Counted from the first letter of the stretch, positions 9,490 to 20,690 are shown. The stretch: DNA of 64,000 nucleotides from Closterium sp. NIES-65 (GCA_948144175.1 CANXME010000106.1:744001-808000), one strand, 5' to 3'. A program made the numbers and translations. Notes: generated by a model not told the origin, from the sequence alone.

Positions 9490-9897
9490 CGCTTGCACAC
9501 TGTCCCAACCGCCTCGACCTCCAATCATGCGAAAACTGGACCTGCCACAATGGAAGAAGAAAGTGGTACGTCAGCACCTGCGGCACCAATCACTGGAGAA
9601 AACAAGGCAACTGGAACGGGTTGGAACACCCCCGAGCCTGCACTTGGCCCTTGGGGAGAAATTCTAACTCCGGAAGAAGCAGTCGCAAGCGGATGGGGCG
9701 CCGTCTCGACAGGAGAAGCAAGAGCGACCGGTTGGGGAACTCCTCCCCCGACAACTGCAGAAGTAGAAAAAGCAGTTGCGGCCGGATGGGGTACCGCCAC
9801 GGCACCGGAAGAAGCTATGGTGGCTGGTGGGGAACATCAGCCGGAGAAGGATTGGGGCCACCAAACCGCGGTGAAGCTTCGGGACTCCCTACCGTGA
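9490..9897 (+). pseudogene. GW/WG-repeat linker of element J
   Basis: The plus-strand frame here is acidic, Ala/Thr/Pro-rich, and carries six Trp residues. All six touch Gly: TGW, PWG, SGWG, TGWG, AGWG, DWG, spaced about 10-20 residues apart. Such reiterated GW/WG motifs in disordered acidic sequence are the Argonaute-hook signature of NRPE1, SPT5L, GW182 and several viral silencing suppressors. The position corresponds to the linker of element D between protease and GAG-pre-integrase regions, which also has AWG, GWG and DWG motifs. A function in binding Argonaute is inference only. Confidence 0.5.
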
Positions 9898-10935
9898 AAG
9901 TGGCAGCGATCGACCCTGTGGAAATGTATTCATATACATTTATAAATGCCTACATTAGAGTTTAGTGTAGTTATAGAGTTTCCTGCTCGGTGGTGCACCA
10001 TTTGCCTATTTCCTTGACTATATCTTGTATGCCTTCTATTATAGAATCATTCTCATTCTCCTTTTCAATTTTCTTGACATTCTACTCTCTCGTCACTCTT
10101 GCCTAGGTCAAACCCTAGGCCCCTCAACTACTATTTTTGATATGCTATCAGAGAAAACTACGCTCCTGGCCTGTTGCTTCCGCTGCTACTCTGTGTACTG
10201 CACGCCCCGTGGCGTGCCCCTCGCGAGACCCTTAGTGGCCCCTCGCGGCCCCCTTCGCAGCCCCGTTGCCGCCCTTCCAGGCCCTTCGTGGCCCCTTCGC
10301 GGCCCCGTCGCCGCCCCTATCGGCCCCGTCGCCGACCTTTCAGGCCCCTCGCGGCCCCCTTCGCGGCCCCGTCGCCGCCTTTACCGGCCCGTCGCCGCCC
10401 TTCCAGGCCCCTCGCGGCCCCTTCGCGGCCCCGTCGCCGCCCCTATCGGCCCCTCGGCGCGGCCCTGCCCCGACCCTGTCGCGGCCCCGTCCCGGACCTG
10501 CCCCGACCCCGGCCCTGCCCTGACCCTGTCGCGGCCCTATCGCGGCCCTCCCCCTGCTATGCCCTGACCCTGCCTCGACCCTGCCCCGGCCCCGCCCCAG
10601 CCATGCTCCGTCGCCTGTCGCGGCGCACCGGGGGCACGTGCACCGCCCCCCCCTCTTTTTCGGGGGGACCTGGGGGGGGGGGGGGGGGGGCGAGCGTCGC
10701 CCCTTCTGCCGCCTGCTTTGGCGCCCTGGGAGGCCGCGCGTCGGCCCCCCCCCTCCCCCCCCCCCCCCCCCCTCCCCCTCCTCCTTTCGTTCCCACTGCT
10801 GCAGCTGCCGCAGGGGGGGAGGGTGTGAGGGTGTGGGGGAGCCAGGGGAGTGGCATTGGGGTGGCGGGTGTGTGGTCTCCCCTTCCCCTCCTCCTCCTTT
10901 CGTTCCCACTGCTGCAGCTACACCCTCACAGACCC
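9898..10935 (+). mobile_element. E-lineage Copia 5' fragment inside J
   Basis: An LTR-like AT-rich stretch (about 9925-10142) is followed by TGCTATCAGAG (a Met-tRNA-type primer site) and then by ACGCTCCTGGCCTG...CGCACGCCCCGTGGCGTG, as in the leader of E1 at 25,925-26,000. A GC-rich leader of GGCCCC(T/G)CGCGGCCCC repeats fills 10,200-10,600. G and C homopolymers of 15-20 bases lie near 10,672-10,690 and 10,745-10,775. A 47-base segment with TTTCGTTCCCACTGCTGCAG is repeated near 10,787 and 10,898. Only the 5' end of an element is present. Long frames here are compositional artefacts. Confidence 0.5.
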
Positions 10936-12190
10936 ATATTGGGCAACTCGTGGTACCAGCTGGGGAGGTCCTCCCCTTCCCAACCAATACGCTCCTGACA
11001 CACCAAAACCCACAGCGGAGGAATTAGAAGAAGAGGCGACTTGCGAGTTCTTTGGAGTAGCAGCGGAACTACCTGAACCTACCGAGGAGCCATTGTGGCC
11101 AGAACACGGGCCGCACGAGATCGAAGTCATAGGTGCCGAATACAGCTACTACCGGATTCCAACAACAGGACTTCCTCTCGACGACTGGCCAATACCGAAG
11201 TTGCCACCGTCAACTCATCTGCTCGTCACCGGCGAACAAGTCCACGCCGCCGACACAGATGACATCACCGGAATTCCGCGTGCCCTTCTGGAGCGCGACT
11301 CCATCCAAGCCTTTGCAGCTGACGCTGACGCCGTCGCGGACACCGGACCTAGAAAGAAGCAGGACGATGCATCAACACGACACAAATATTATCAGAAGAC
11401 TGTCGGCTATTGAGCGGATCCTGAAACCTGGCATTAGCGACTCGGGCAACCCTCACATGCTACACTCAAAAACTCGCTCAAGGCCGGAGTCTTCGAGGAC
11501 GGCGCACTACTCCTGCCTCGAGACGGTTCCCTCACCAGGGACTCAGCTGATCCGCCGTGCACCGTCTGCCCAACAGCTCGCTCACTCACAAGCCCTTTCC
11601 TGACTTACCTCCGGGCTACGAACGCTACATGAGTCTCGTCACACGGATGAGGGCCCTGGTGAAGCAGTCGGCCATCCCAACTAGATATTGGCCGTTTGCG
11701 ATGAACCACGCTGTTCGGCTGCACAACTTGCTGTCCTCGCAAAGCCTCGAGAAAAACAACTCACCCTACCGGGCATGGACGGGCAGAAAAGCAGGCACGC
11801 GTCTGCTTCGGGTGTTCGGCTGCATGGTACAGTACAGACCCCACACCGCAAGGACCGGAAAATTTGCTAAACGGGCACAATGGGGGATTCACCTCGGGAT
11901 CGAAAAGGAATACAAGGCGTGGATCGTGCTGGACTACGCGACACACGAAGTGACGAAATCATGTGACTGCATCTTCTACGAGAAGCTGACTCTACCCCCT
12001 TTCAAGGAGCACCAGGAAGCTGACAAGTTACCAGAGAGGGACTTCGAAAGACATCACAGCTTCGCCACGTCACACGACGAAGCTGACCTGGCGGAAGATG
12101 CAGAGGCAGCTGATGTCACCCAAATGGACTCCGCCCCGAGCATCCCCCTTACAAGCCCGCTCAGGACTCCAATCTTCATCCCTGTACGGG
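10936..12190 (+). pseudogene. Pol segment of element J (linker, GAG-pre-integrase, integrase C-terminal)
   Basis: The linker is acidic (EELEEEATCEFFGVAAELPE), matching in kind the region before GAG-pre-integrase in D. Degenerate GAG-pre-integrase follows near 11,400-11,600. From about 11,617 the translation includes MRALVKQSAIPTRYWPFAMN, VFGCMVQYRP and KRAQWGIHLGIEKEYKAWIV. These align with D's MTKVRALMKQSKLPPIYWTY, VWGCMVQYRP and SRARWGIHLGISHEHKAWIV. This is the end of the integrase region of a Copia Pol. Broken copy. Confidence 0.65.
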
Positions 12191-13265
12191 AGTGTTGGTT
12201 GGCCCTCGCTTGGGCGGAGCCGACCTCGTGGTCGGATGTGCGGGAGTTGCAGCCGACCTGCAGCAGTGGGCACGGGGGCCACTTCAAGGGCGCCGAGCTG
12301 GAGGGCGCCTGGCTGGAGGGCGCCGAGAAGGAGGGCACCGTCCTAGACGCCTAGTTGGCGTCCTGGACGCTTGGACGGCGTCCTGGGAAGCTGGACGCCG
12401 ACCTGGGCGTCGGCACGACTACCCGGGCGCCTGTACGGCGTTGTGGGTGCTTGTACGGCGACCTGGAAGGCCACACGCTGACCTAGGCGTCTACACGGCG
12501 TCCTAGGAGCCTGGGACACCGCCCTGGGCATCTGCACGGCGTCCTGGGGGCCCAGACGCCGACCTGGGCGTCTTGGGGGCCCGGACGCCGACCTAGGCGT
12601 CTGATCGGCGTCCTAGGAGGCTGGACGCCGCTCTGGAGGTCTGCACGGCGTCCTGGGCGTCTGGACGCCGACCTGGGGGTTCGGACGGCGTCGTGGGCGC
12701 CTGGACGCCAGACTAGGGACGCCGAGCAGTGGTGGCCGGCTACGGACTGTGCCGGTTGACCGGGCGTGGTTGCCCGGTCGACTGGGATACCCGGGCGACG
12801 TGCACGAGTGTTGCCGGGGTGGAGTCTGCGAGGCCGACCTCAGGGGTGGGATCCCGAGGTCGACGTGGCGGAGTCGCTGGTGTGGAGTCTACCAGGCGTC
12901 TGCGCTGTGCTCGTGACAAGGTGTGGAGCGCCAACCAGCTGCGCGCACCTGCGAAGCAGGTGCACCGTTGTCCTGCGAGTGCAACGCTGTGCAGCCGACT
13001 TGCTGCAGCGTTGGCACACCATGGACTTGCAACGTTGGGGAACCGCTACTCTACAACGCTAGAGCGGTGCGAGCGCTGCTGCGCTGGAGCGCGGTCGACC
13101 ATGCAGCGCTGGAGGTCGACCAGCAGCCTAGCTAGCTCAGATGTAGTCTGTGTTGTCAATGTTGTTGCTACCATTGTTATCAATCTTTGCTAGTGAAACT
13201 CTTGCCAACTTGCCCCCTGAACTAGCAAGCACTAAGAATTCACTAGGAAAACGACTAAGGATCAA
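12180..13265 (+). repeat. Interspersed repeat R1, plus-strand copy
   Basis: It begins around GGAGTGTTGG with CCCTCGCTTGGGCG.. and ends near CAAGCACTAAGAATTC..GGATCAA. The whole unit recurs in inverted sense at 19,741-20,690, with the same opening block, the same central CAACGTTG/GCAGCGTTGGC words and the same ending CTCTTGCCAA...CAAGCACTA. This copy contains a private minisatellite expansion (12,340-12,720). No coding capacity. A solo LTR or small non-autonomous LTR element is the likeliest class, but no clear target duplication was found. Confidence 0.55.
12340..12720. repeat. Minisatellite inside R1(+)
   Basis: Imperfect ~18-20-bp units of the type GGACGCCGACCTGGGCGTCT, alternating GTCCTGGGCG and GCACGGCGTC forms, give a higher-order period near 38 bp. 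The inverted R1 copy has GGTCGACC-based repeats at the equivalent place instead. Confidence 0.75.
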
Positions 13266-13317
13266 CGAATGCAGAGATCACACGAGCACCCGTGCCTAGC
13301 CCGTAGTCTAGCTCCCG

Positions 13318-14028
13318 TTGTAGTAGTTATCTCCGCAGGGTCTATGTAGATTAGGGGCCGAAATAACACAAAACGTTGGACTAAAATTATGGACAGAATC
13401 GCCGACTTAACAATATACTCCGTCGACGAAAAAACAACAGTTAGAATTTTCGCCAAACTCGAGTATGTTGTAGCGACTATTGAGGTTAGAGTAGATAGAA
13501 ACCAGGTAGGTGGGGATGAGGAGGACAAGAGGGAACGTCTTTTAGGGAGTCCCCAACCAAGCAAACCCCATATGCTCACAAGATTCCCTCCCTATAGAAA
13601 CCCAACCTTCACCCTTGTCATTTTCCCAATCCTCCCAAATCCACCTCACCTCAATTGGCCACTCTTGCCAACCTTTTTTGGCTTCTCCCCACCACTTGGC
13701 ATTTATCTACAGTAGAGTGATGAATTTCCCAACCCCCATAAGGTATGTACCCTATATTGAGAAACTCCACAAATTCCTTTCGCAACCAAATACAAAAAGC
13801 ATACGAACTTCAAACGTTCGTAACTTTCTCGTTCGTGCTCTGACGGAAAGTTGTTGAGCAGAGGAGTCATTTCACATATCTTCTTAGATAAAATAACATT
13901 CACAACTTTCAGAAGCTCCAAACCACACCAAACACAATTTCTTGCGCACGTGCACACCATGCATGCAAGGTAGAAAGAAAATATGGGAGGCAGACAAACG
14001 TGAATGCGAATGATAGCATCACATAACA
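13318..14028 (-). repeat. 3' LTR of element B
   Basis: Aligns throughout with the LTRs of A (GGACAGAA.CG.CGACTT, GTTAGAAT, GAGTATGTTGTAG, CCAACCCCCATA, and a shared end ..GCATCACATAACA at 14028). It is clearly more diverged from them than they are from each other. The AACTCGCCCCC just after it is the minus-strand polypurine tract. The left border is approximate. Confidence 0.7.
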
Positions 14029-14052
14029 AACTCGCCCCCTGGCTGCCTACCA

Positions 14053-14540
14053 TCATCTCACATGCCTCATCTCATTCATGCAACCTTGATTCACACTCAT
14101 TCCAGCAAGTTTCATCACTTTCCAATGTTCAGCTTCAGCCACGCACTTGGTGAGAATATCAGCCGCCTGCTGCTGGGTCTTCACCACCTCAAGTCGCACC
14201 ACCTTGTCCAAGAGCCCCCTCACCAAATGCCAGTTGGGCCTTTTATGCTTTGTCAGGCCATGAAGACAAGCATTCTTTGCGACCTTCAATGCCGACTCAT
14301 TGTCACATAACATTATAGTCAGCTCCCTCTGGCATACTCTGATCCCCTCCAACAAACGCCTCAGCCACACCACCTCCTTGGCCCCATGATGCCGGGCCAT
14401 GTACTCTGTCTCACACGAGAACAACCCCACCTTATTCTGCTTCTTGCTGTGCCAGCTCACTGCACCACCTCCAAAAAAGCACATATATCCTTCAATACTG
14501 GTGCCATCTGCCTTCATAGAGTTGAAGCTGGCGTCGGTGT
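14053..14540 (-). pseudogene. RNase H region of element B
   Basis: The minus-strand translation contains MKADGTSIEGYMCFFGGGAV, SCETEYMARHHGAKEVVWLR and LCDNESALKVAKNACLHGLT, the Copia RNase H core and C-terminal part. It is the near twin of the A region at 15466-15905. It stops exactly where A is inserted. Confidence 0.8.
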
Positions 14541-15406
14541 TGTTAGAGACTAAGGATGGAGTCTATGAAGATTAGGTGCCCAAATTTCTCAAAATCGTTG
14601 GTCTCAATTTCTGGACAGAAACGTCGACTTCACAAGAAACGTTGTCGACGTAACGTGCACTGTTAGAATCCCACGAAATTCGAATATGTTGTAGCCCTAG
14701 ACCGTGGCTACATTTCCCAATTTGAATCGTATCAAAATATGAAGCAAATCTCGAGTTATGCTTTTCGGCGCACTAGGGGGTATGTTGCCACAGAAATTTA
14801 ACTCAATCACAATTAACTCACAAGTCCCACAAAAGAACATTAGATTAGCACTAAACCTGGTAGGAGGGGAAGAGGAGGACGAGAGGGAAGGTCCCAAGAG
14901 AGAGTCCCTAACCAAGGAAACCCCATGCCACACAATTCTCTTCCCCATAGGCAACAAACTTTGACCTTTGTCACTTTCCAACCCATGCCATCCACCTCAC
15001 CTCAACTTGGCCACACTTACCAACCTGGTTTGGCTTCACCCAACCTCTTGGCAGCATCTACAGTGATGGGTTCGAATTTCCCAACCCCCACAAGTCTATA
15101 CCCCATATTGAGTCAATGCCACGACTTCCCAAAGTAGGTGCAACCAAAATATATAAGCATACGAACTCCAATGTTTGTAAATTTCTTAGTTGTGCTCCGA
15201 TCGCGACGATTCTTGGTTCCTCGGAAAGCTCTTGAGTAGAGGAATCACTTCATATATCTGCTCAAGCCAAATAACATATACACACACAGAAAATCCAAAC
15301 CACAAAAGACACAAATTTCTTGCACACGCTCACACCACGCATGCAACGCACAAACACATGATGGGAGGCAGACAGACGTGAATGCATATGGTTGTATCAC
15401 ACAAAA
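14541..15406 (-). repeat. 3' LTR of element A
   Basis: Starts TGTTAGAGACTAAGGATGG and ends near ..GTATCACACAAAA, next to the polypurine tract (complement of ACTCCCCCTCTGG). Contains AAGCATACGAACTCCAATG and a short CA-rich stretch. Confidence 0.85.
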
Positions 15407-15465
15407 AAAACTCCCCCTCTGGCTGCCAACCATCATCCCACATGCCATAACTCAAGCATGCACCC

Positions 15466-16314
15466 TTAATGCACACTCATTCCCGCAAGCTTCATGCCCT
15501 TCCAATGCTCAGAATCTGCCAGGCGCTTGGTGAGAATGTCAGCCGCCTGCTGCCGGGTCTTCACAATCTCCAGCCGCACCTCCTTGTCCAGGAGCCTCCT
15601 TGTCCAATGCCACTTTGGCCTGATGTGCTTTGTCAAGCCATAAAGACAGGCATTCTTCGCAAGCTTCACCGCCGACTCATTGTTACAGAAAATCACAGTC
15701 GGCTCCCTCTGACACACTCCGATTTCCTCCAACAAACGCCTCAGCCACACCACCTCATTTGCCCCATGATGCAGGGCCATGTACTCTGTCTCACACGAGG
15801 ACAACCCCACCTCGTTCTGCTTCTTGCTGTGCCAGCTCACTACACCACCTCCAAAGAGGCACACATAGCCTCCAATGCTGGTGCCATCCGTCTTCACTGA
15901 GTTGAAGCTAGCGTCGGTGTAGCAAGTCAAGCGCATCTCCCCCTTGCTCAAATCAGCTGCACCCCTCTGTAGCCTCTGTCGCACAGCAGTGTACTCCGAG
16001 CCCACTGATGCTGTAGCGCTCACATAGCGGACCAACCTCTTGGCCGCTTCCAGCTGCTCATGACTTGGGCATGAAACCACACTCGCAAGCCTGGATGTAG
16101 CAAAGGCAATGTCAGGCCGCGTGTGGTTAGCCGCATAGTTGAGTGCCCCCAACATGGAGTGAAACAACTTCCTGTCACTCTCCCCCACCACCTCCTCATC
16201 AGCACAGGGCTCCACAGTGAACCCCAAAGGCAGCGGGGTGGCTGGCTTTCCTGCATCTTGCAGCCCATACTTCTCAGCCAACCCCTCACAATACTTCCTC
16301 TGGTGCAACCTCAA
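15466..16314 (-). pseudogene. RNase H region of element A
   Basis: The visible blocks are MRLHQRKYCEGLAEKYGLQD, DRKLFHSMLGALNYAANHTR, YTDASFNSVKTDGTSIGGYV, SCETEYMALHHGANEVVWLR and FCNNESAVKLAKNACLYGLT, ending in ADILTKRLADSEHWKGMKLA. This is the region after the RT fingers/palm plus RNase H of Ty1/Copia Pol. It is the best preserved coding part of A. Confidence 0.85.
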
Positions 16315-17330
16315 GGAACCTTGGCTGGTCCCGTGCTGCTGCTGAAAGGGAACTTGGTGAACTTTGTCTCAAGGCATGTAGGGCAGCTCCCAATCTCCTT
16401 CGCTGCCCCCTTCACCTCCAATCCCTTCAAGCTCCCATCCTTCACCAACTTCTGCAGCATGCGAATGTTGATGTGGCACAGCCTCTCATGCCACGTCTCC
16501 CAATCGGCCTCACCACTCCCAGACGAAGCCTTTGCCCATGCAGCCGTTGCATCCACAGAAGCAAGCACCTCACCATATGATTGCTGTGGCTGCTGCACCT
16601 TCTTGACTGCATCCAGGGCCCCAGCAGCTGGTGCAGTCTCCTCTCCTCCCGCAGTTGCCTTAGCCACTGCCGCTGCCTTTGCCGTTGCTGGAGGTTTCCC
16701 ATTCCAAGGGATGATGGGCAGCTGCCACAGGTCCTTGATGCAGCTGCTCTTCTCCTCCAAATCCCACAGCAGCAACTTCCCAAGCTTTGCACGGCAGCTG
16801 GTTGGGCCGGACGTAACTTTGGCCTTGCTTTTCTGCAGCCGGCGCACAGAGAGGAGGTTAGCGGATAAACCTTCAACCAATTGCACATTTCCCAGCCCCA
16901 CAAGCCTCCCATTAGCTCCCATAACCTTGGCATTCCCAACACCAATTACAGGGAGCAATGCACCTGAAGCGGAAGCCACAAACTTTATCTTCCCAGGGGG
17001 CTTCACCTCGTCAAGCAAATCTGCCCGTGGAGTCATGTGACTCGTGCAACCTGAATCGATCACCCAATGAGTGAGGGGGTGCATCACAACCTTCCCAACT
17101 GAACCCACATCACCCCCACTCCCTTGTACATCCTCAACCATGAGGAACATCCCAGGGTCGGCTTTACCTTGTGCACCAGCACCTTGTGCACCTGAACCTT
17201 GCACGGCACCACGTCGTGCACGTTCACCACTTGGCGGCTTCATGCCTGGAGGTGACCATCCTCCAGGTTGGCTGAAACACTTGAACCACGGATGTCCAGC
17301 CTTCTTGCAGTACCAGCACTCACCCTCCAT
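16315..17330 (-). pseudogene. Zinc knuckle, protease and GAG-pre-integrase part of element A
   Basis: From its N-terminal end it has a CCHC knuckle (CWYCKKAGHPWFKC, ~17,325-17,280) and the aspartic protease active-site block WVIDSGCTSHMTPRADL (~17,065-17,015). Then come the flap region LGNVQLVEGLSANLLSVRRL and, after an Ala/Gln-rich spacer, the GAG-pre-integrase block WHERLCHINIRMLQKLVKDG. Standard Copia order. Confidence 0.85.
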
Positions 17331-17489
17331 TCAGGTGCTCCCCCTGCTACCAGAGCTCTCATGCCCCTCGTTGTAGTCACCTCGGCCTCTCCCTCCCCAT
17401 CTCCCCCTGCTGCCTCCTAAAGCTCCATATCCCTCAGCAGTTTTGTTGGCAGCACCACCTCCCGTGTGGCGCCTGCGGAAGTCCTCCTG

Positions 17490-18140
17490 CAGGATCTACT
17501 GCCGTAGCCACTCAGGCGTCCACTTGTCCTGCTGAGCGTTGAGGGTGGGGATAAGGTTGTCCCACGAGTTGTCGAGCACCGAGATGATTTTGGTGCACTG
17601 CTGCATTTCCGACACCTTGCTGCCCGCCGCTACCATCTTCGCATAGGTGTCATTGATCTTGTCAAGGGTCGGCTTCATATCATCTCCCGGCCGCATGGAG
17701 AGGGCAGCCAGCTCCTTCTCCAATACGATCACCATCGGCAGCGTGTTGGGTTGAACCACGTCGCGTAGCAGCTTCCACGCCTTCGGTCCCGACTCATCGA
17801 GCTCCACAAAATCCTTGATGTGCTGGAACATGTCGTTGTTGACCGACTCTAGAATCAAGTCGTACAGCACCGTGCTCCGCTCAATTCACCGATCGCGGGC
17901 ATCTCCTTCCTCGGGCATCTTCTCCTCTCCCATAGCCAATTTCAGCAGCTTGTAGCGCTTGAAGGCGCTCCTCATCCGCCCACTCCATTCTTCATAGTTG
18001 GAGCCATCCAATGCCTCAATCTTGTATGGTGGCGGCTCACTCTTCTTCTCAACTCCTCTGCTCCCAATCAGAGGTTTCAGCTCCCCCCTTTTGCTGGTCA
18101 CAATGTAGATCAACACAATCTTCACAAGTGTCGGCGGCAA
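17490..18140 (-). pseudogene. Gag region of element A
   Basis: Contains LDGSNYEEWSGRMRSAFKRY near the N-terminus and AWKLLRDVVQ, LEKELAALSM and GDDMKPTLDKINDTYAKMV further on. This is the UBN2/retrotran-gag fold common in plant Copia elements (W..M...L, W..L...). Broken copy. Confidence 0.75.
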
Positions 18141-18254
18141 CGAAATTTCGGCAGAGTTTCACCGTAGTGGAAGTCACGTGCAACTTAGGCACGCCCACAG
18201 GCCATGGTGGGTCTAGGAGGGTCTTCACACTTCAGTAGACTCTCCACAAAGTCC

Positions 18255-18274
18255 TTAATCCGCTCTGATACCAC
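18255..18274 (-). other. Primer binding site of element A
   Basis: The minus strand reads TGGTATCAGAGCGGATTAAG immediately downstream of the 5' LTR, the standard initiator Met-tRNA primer site with a 12-base exact core. Confidence 0.9.
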
Positions 18275-18276
18275 TT

Positions 18277-19009
18277 TGTTAGAGACTAAGGACGGAGTCT
18301 ATGAAGATTAGTTGCCCAAATTTCTCAAAATCGTTGGTCTCAATTTCTGGACAGAAACGTCGACTTCACAAGAAACGTTGTCGACGTAACGTGCACAGTT
18401 AGAATCCCACGAAATTCAAATATGTTGTATCCCTAGACCGTGGCTACATTTCCCAATTTGAATTGTATCAAAATATGAAGCATATCTCGAGTTATGCTTT
18501 TCGGCGCACTAGGGGGTATGCTGCCACAGAAATTTAACTCAATCACAATTAACTCACAAGTCCCACAAAAGAACATTATAGTAGCACTAAACCTGGTAGG
18601 AGGGGAAGAGGAGGACGAGAGGGAAGGTCCCAAGAGAGAGTCCCCAACCAAGGAAACCCCATGCCACACAATTCCCTTCCCCATAGGCAACAAACTTTGA
18701 CCTTTGTCACTTTCCAACCCATGCCATCCACCTCACCTCAACTTGGCCACACTTACCAACCTGGTTTGGCTTCACCCAACCTCTTGGCAGCATCTACAGT
18801 GATGGGTTCGAGTTTCCCAACCCCCACAAGTCTGTACCCCATATTGAGTCAATGCCACAACTTCCCAAAGTAGCTGCAACCAAAATATATAAGCATACGA
18901 ACTCCAATGTTCGTAAATTTCTTGGTTGTGCTCCGATTGCGACGATTCTTGGTTCGTTGGAAAGCTCTTGAGTAGAGGAGTCACTTCAGATATCTGCTCA
19001 AGACAAATA

Positions 19010-19052
<43 letters not shown>

Positions 19053-19166
19053 ATCCAAACCACACACGACACAAATTTCTTGCACACGCTCACACCACGC
19101 ATGCAACGCACAAACACATGATGGGAGGCAGACAGACGTGAATGCATATGGTTGCATCACAGAACA
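18277..19166 (-). repeat. 5' LTR of element A
   Basis: TGTTAGAGACTAAGGACGG...GCATCACAGAACA. It is almost the same as 14541-15406, but the dinucleotide tract has grown to about 17 CA units at 19015-19050. Followed by the GGTGT duplication. Confidence 0.9.
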
Positions 19167-19171
19167 GGTGT

Positions 19172-19740
19172 AGCTAGTCAAGAGCATCACCCCTTTGCCC
19201 AAAACAGTTGCACCCCGTGCTGCCTTTGCCTCACAGCACTGTACTCCAAACCAACTGATCCTGTAGCACTCACATAGCAGACCAACCTTTTTAGTGGAGC
19301 GTGAAACCACACTGGCAAGCCTGGATGTTGCGAAGGCAATGTCAGGCCACGTGTGATTAGCCGCATAGTTCAGTTCCCCAACCATGGAATGAAATAGCTT
19401 CATATCACTCTCACCCACCACCTCATCATCAGCACAAAGCTCCACAGTGAACCCCGAAGACAGTGGGGTGGCTGGCTTCCCTCCATCTTGAAGCCCATAA
19501 TTTTCAAACAGCCCCTCACAATACTTCCTCTGGTGCAACCTCAACACTCCCTTGTCAAGGTCTCTCTTTACATGCATCCCAAAATAATATTTCACATCCC
19601 CCATCTTCGAGCACTTGAACTACATCTCCAGCATCTCCTCCACACAGTCAATCATCTCTGACGACTCAGAGAAGAGGAGGACGTTGTCCACATACACCAG
19701 GACCATGAGAAACTGCTCCTTCTCTTGCAGCAGTGATGAT
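19172..19740 (-). pseudogene. RT/RNase H region of element B, continued
   Basis: Minus-strand blocks are LLVYVDNVLLFSE-like sequence (~19,700), MGDVKYYFGMHVKRDLDKGV, LRLHQRKYCEGLFENYGLQD and MKLFHSMVGELNYAANHTWP. The palm/YVDD end of RT and the connection to RNase H are visible. It is diverged from A and broken. Confidence 0.75.
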
Positions 19741-20690
19741 CGTAGCTTTGCTTAGTTCCCTAGTGCTTGTACATTCACGGGAGAAATTGGCAAGAGTTTC
19801 CACTAGGCAAAGACGAAATTATAGAAACATTGAACAAGCAATGACAACAATGACTACATCAGACACCTAGCAACTCTGCAGCTAGCCTCGTCGACCGCCA
19901 GCGCAGCTTGGTCGACCGCTTGCCAGCGTTGCGTAGAGGAGCCGCGCCAGCACTTCAGAAGAGCGACGTGCCAACATTGCACGTCGACGGCGTGCCAACG
20001 CTGCAGCAAAGTGGCTGTCCAACGTTGTCCCGTAGAAGACAGCAGTGCACACGCTCGCATGTGCGCGCAGACGATTGGCCCAACTTGCCTCGTTGGGCAT
20101 CCGTCGGCTGTTGTCTGCGCCTGACAAGCCACATCGACTTCAAAATACCAGCCCGAAGTCGCCTTCACCATCGCGACCTTGACGACGTTCGCGTGCCTCC
20201 GCAGAACTCGTCGAGCAGGTTACTCGGTCGACCTGGTCAACCCCTAGATGCTCAGGTCGACCCCCTTGTGCCTCCGGCGGTCGACCACCGGGTCCCTCTG
20301 GTCGACCACCAGGTGCCTTTGGTCGACCACAAATCCCGTTGAGCTACCCCCTGGTTGACTGACCCCTTCCGTGGACCAGAACCGTCAGCAGTTGTCGCCG
20401 AGCTCCCCTCATCGACCGCTGCTCACTTGTCAGGTTGACGGACTGATCTGTCGACCTCCCGGTCGAATTGCCCCTCCTGGTCGACGGCCCACCCATCGCC
20501 CAGACCAGTCAGTTGCAGCTGTCGAGCTCCCTCGTCGATAGCAACACCACATCGGTCCCCTGCAGCTCGACGAAGCCTGTCGAGCAGCTCTCTTACTGTG
20601 AACAGTTGGCTGCTACTCCCATGCATCCGACCAAGTCGTCGGCGTTGCCCAAGCGAGGGCGGGGCCAACACTCCATTCCCATTAACAATC
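19741..20690 (-). repeat. Interspersed repeat R1, minus-strand copy inside B
   Basis: Inverted counterpart of 12,180-13,265, interrupting the RT region of B. The outer end reads (minus) GGAGTGTTGGCCCCGCC, the inner end CAAGCACTAGGG...CGATCATCA. In place of the minisatellite it has about ten GGTCGACC-type repeats (20,215-20,480). Borders are within about 30 bases. Confidence 0.6.

Larger units (their letters stand above)
8850..12190 (+). mobile_element. Copia element J, decayed
   Basis: Plus-strand Ty1/Copia remnant allied to D by its linker and integrase. Visible parts are the end of a 5' LTR (to 8978), a primer site, a GW/WG-rich linker (9490-9890), linker continuation (10930-11400), and the C-terminal integrase region with the MALKWG-type block (11600-12080). 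A ~1-kb foreign segment (about 9898-10935) with an E-type leader lies inside it, and repeat R1 abuts its 3' side. RT, RNase H and a 3' LTR are not seen. It is broken many times and old. Confidence 0.6.
14541..19166 (-). mobile_element. Copia element A, nested in B
   Basis: A 4.6-kb minus-strand element flanked by the 5-bp duplication GGTGT (14536-14540 and 19167-19171). It has two LTRs of ~866 and 890 bp with TGTT...AACA ends, a Met-tRNA primer site, a CCHC Gag and a protease with the canonical DSGCTSHM motif, then GAG-pre-integrase and RNase H parts. It is shorter than a full Copia element and broken, so it cannot be autonomous. The LTRs differ by roughly 3% over the first 250 bases by eye, older than D-G but much younger than B. 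Confidence 0.85.

Noticed and set aside
10638-11027. Gly/Pro-rich frames around 10.6-11.0 kb as a structural protein gene
   Set aside because: They are driven by G and C homopolymers and the E-type leader, and frames are open on both strands.
18255-18274. tRNA-like sequence suggesting a tRNA-Met gene
   Set aside because: Only the 3' complement of the tRNA is present, directly beside an LTR. It is a primer binding site; no cloverleaf can be drawn. The same holds at 8,979, 54,700 and 61,278.
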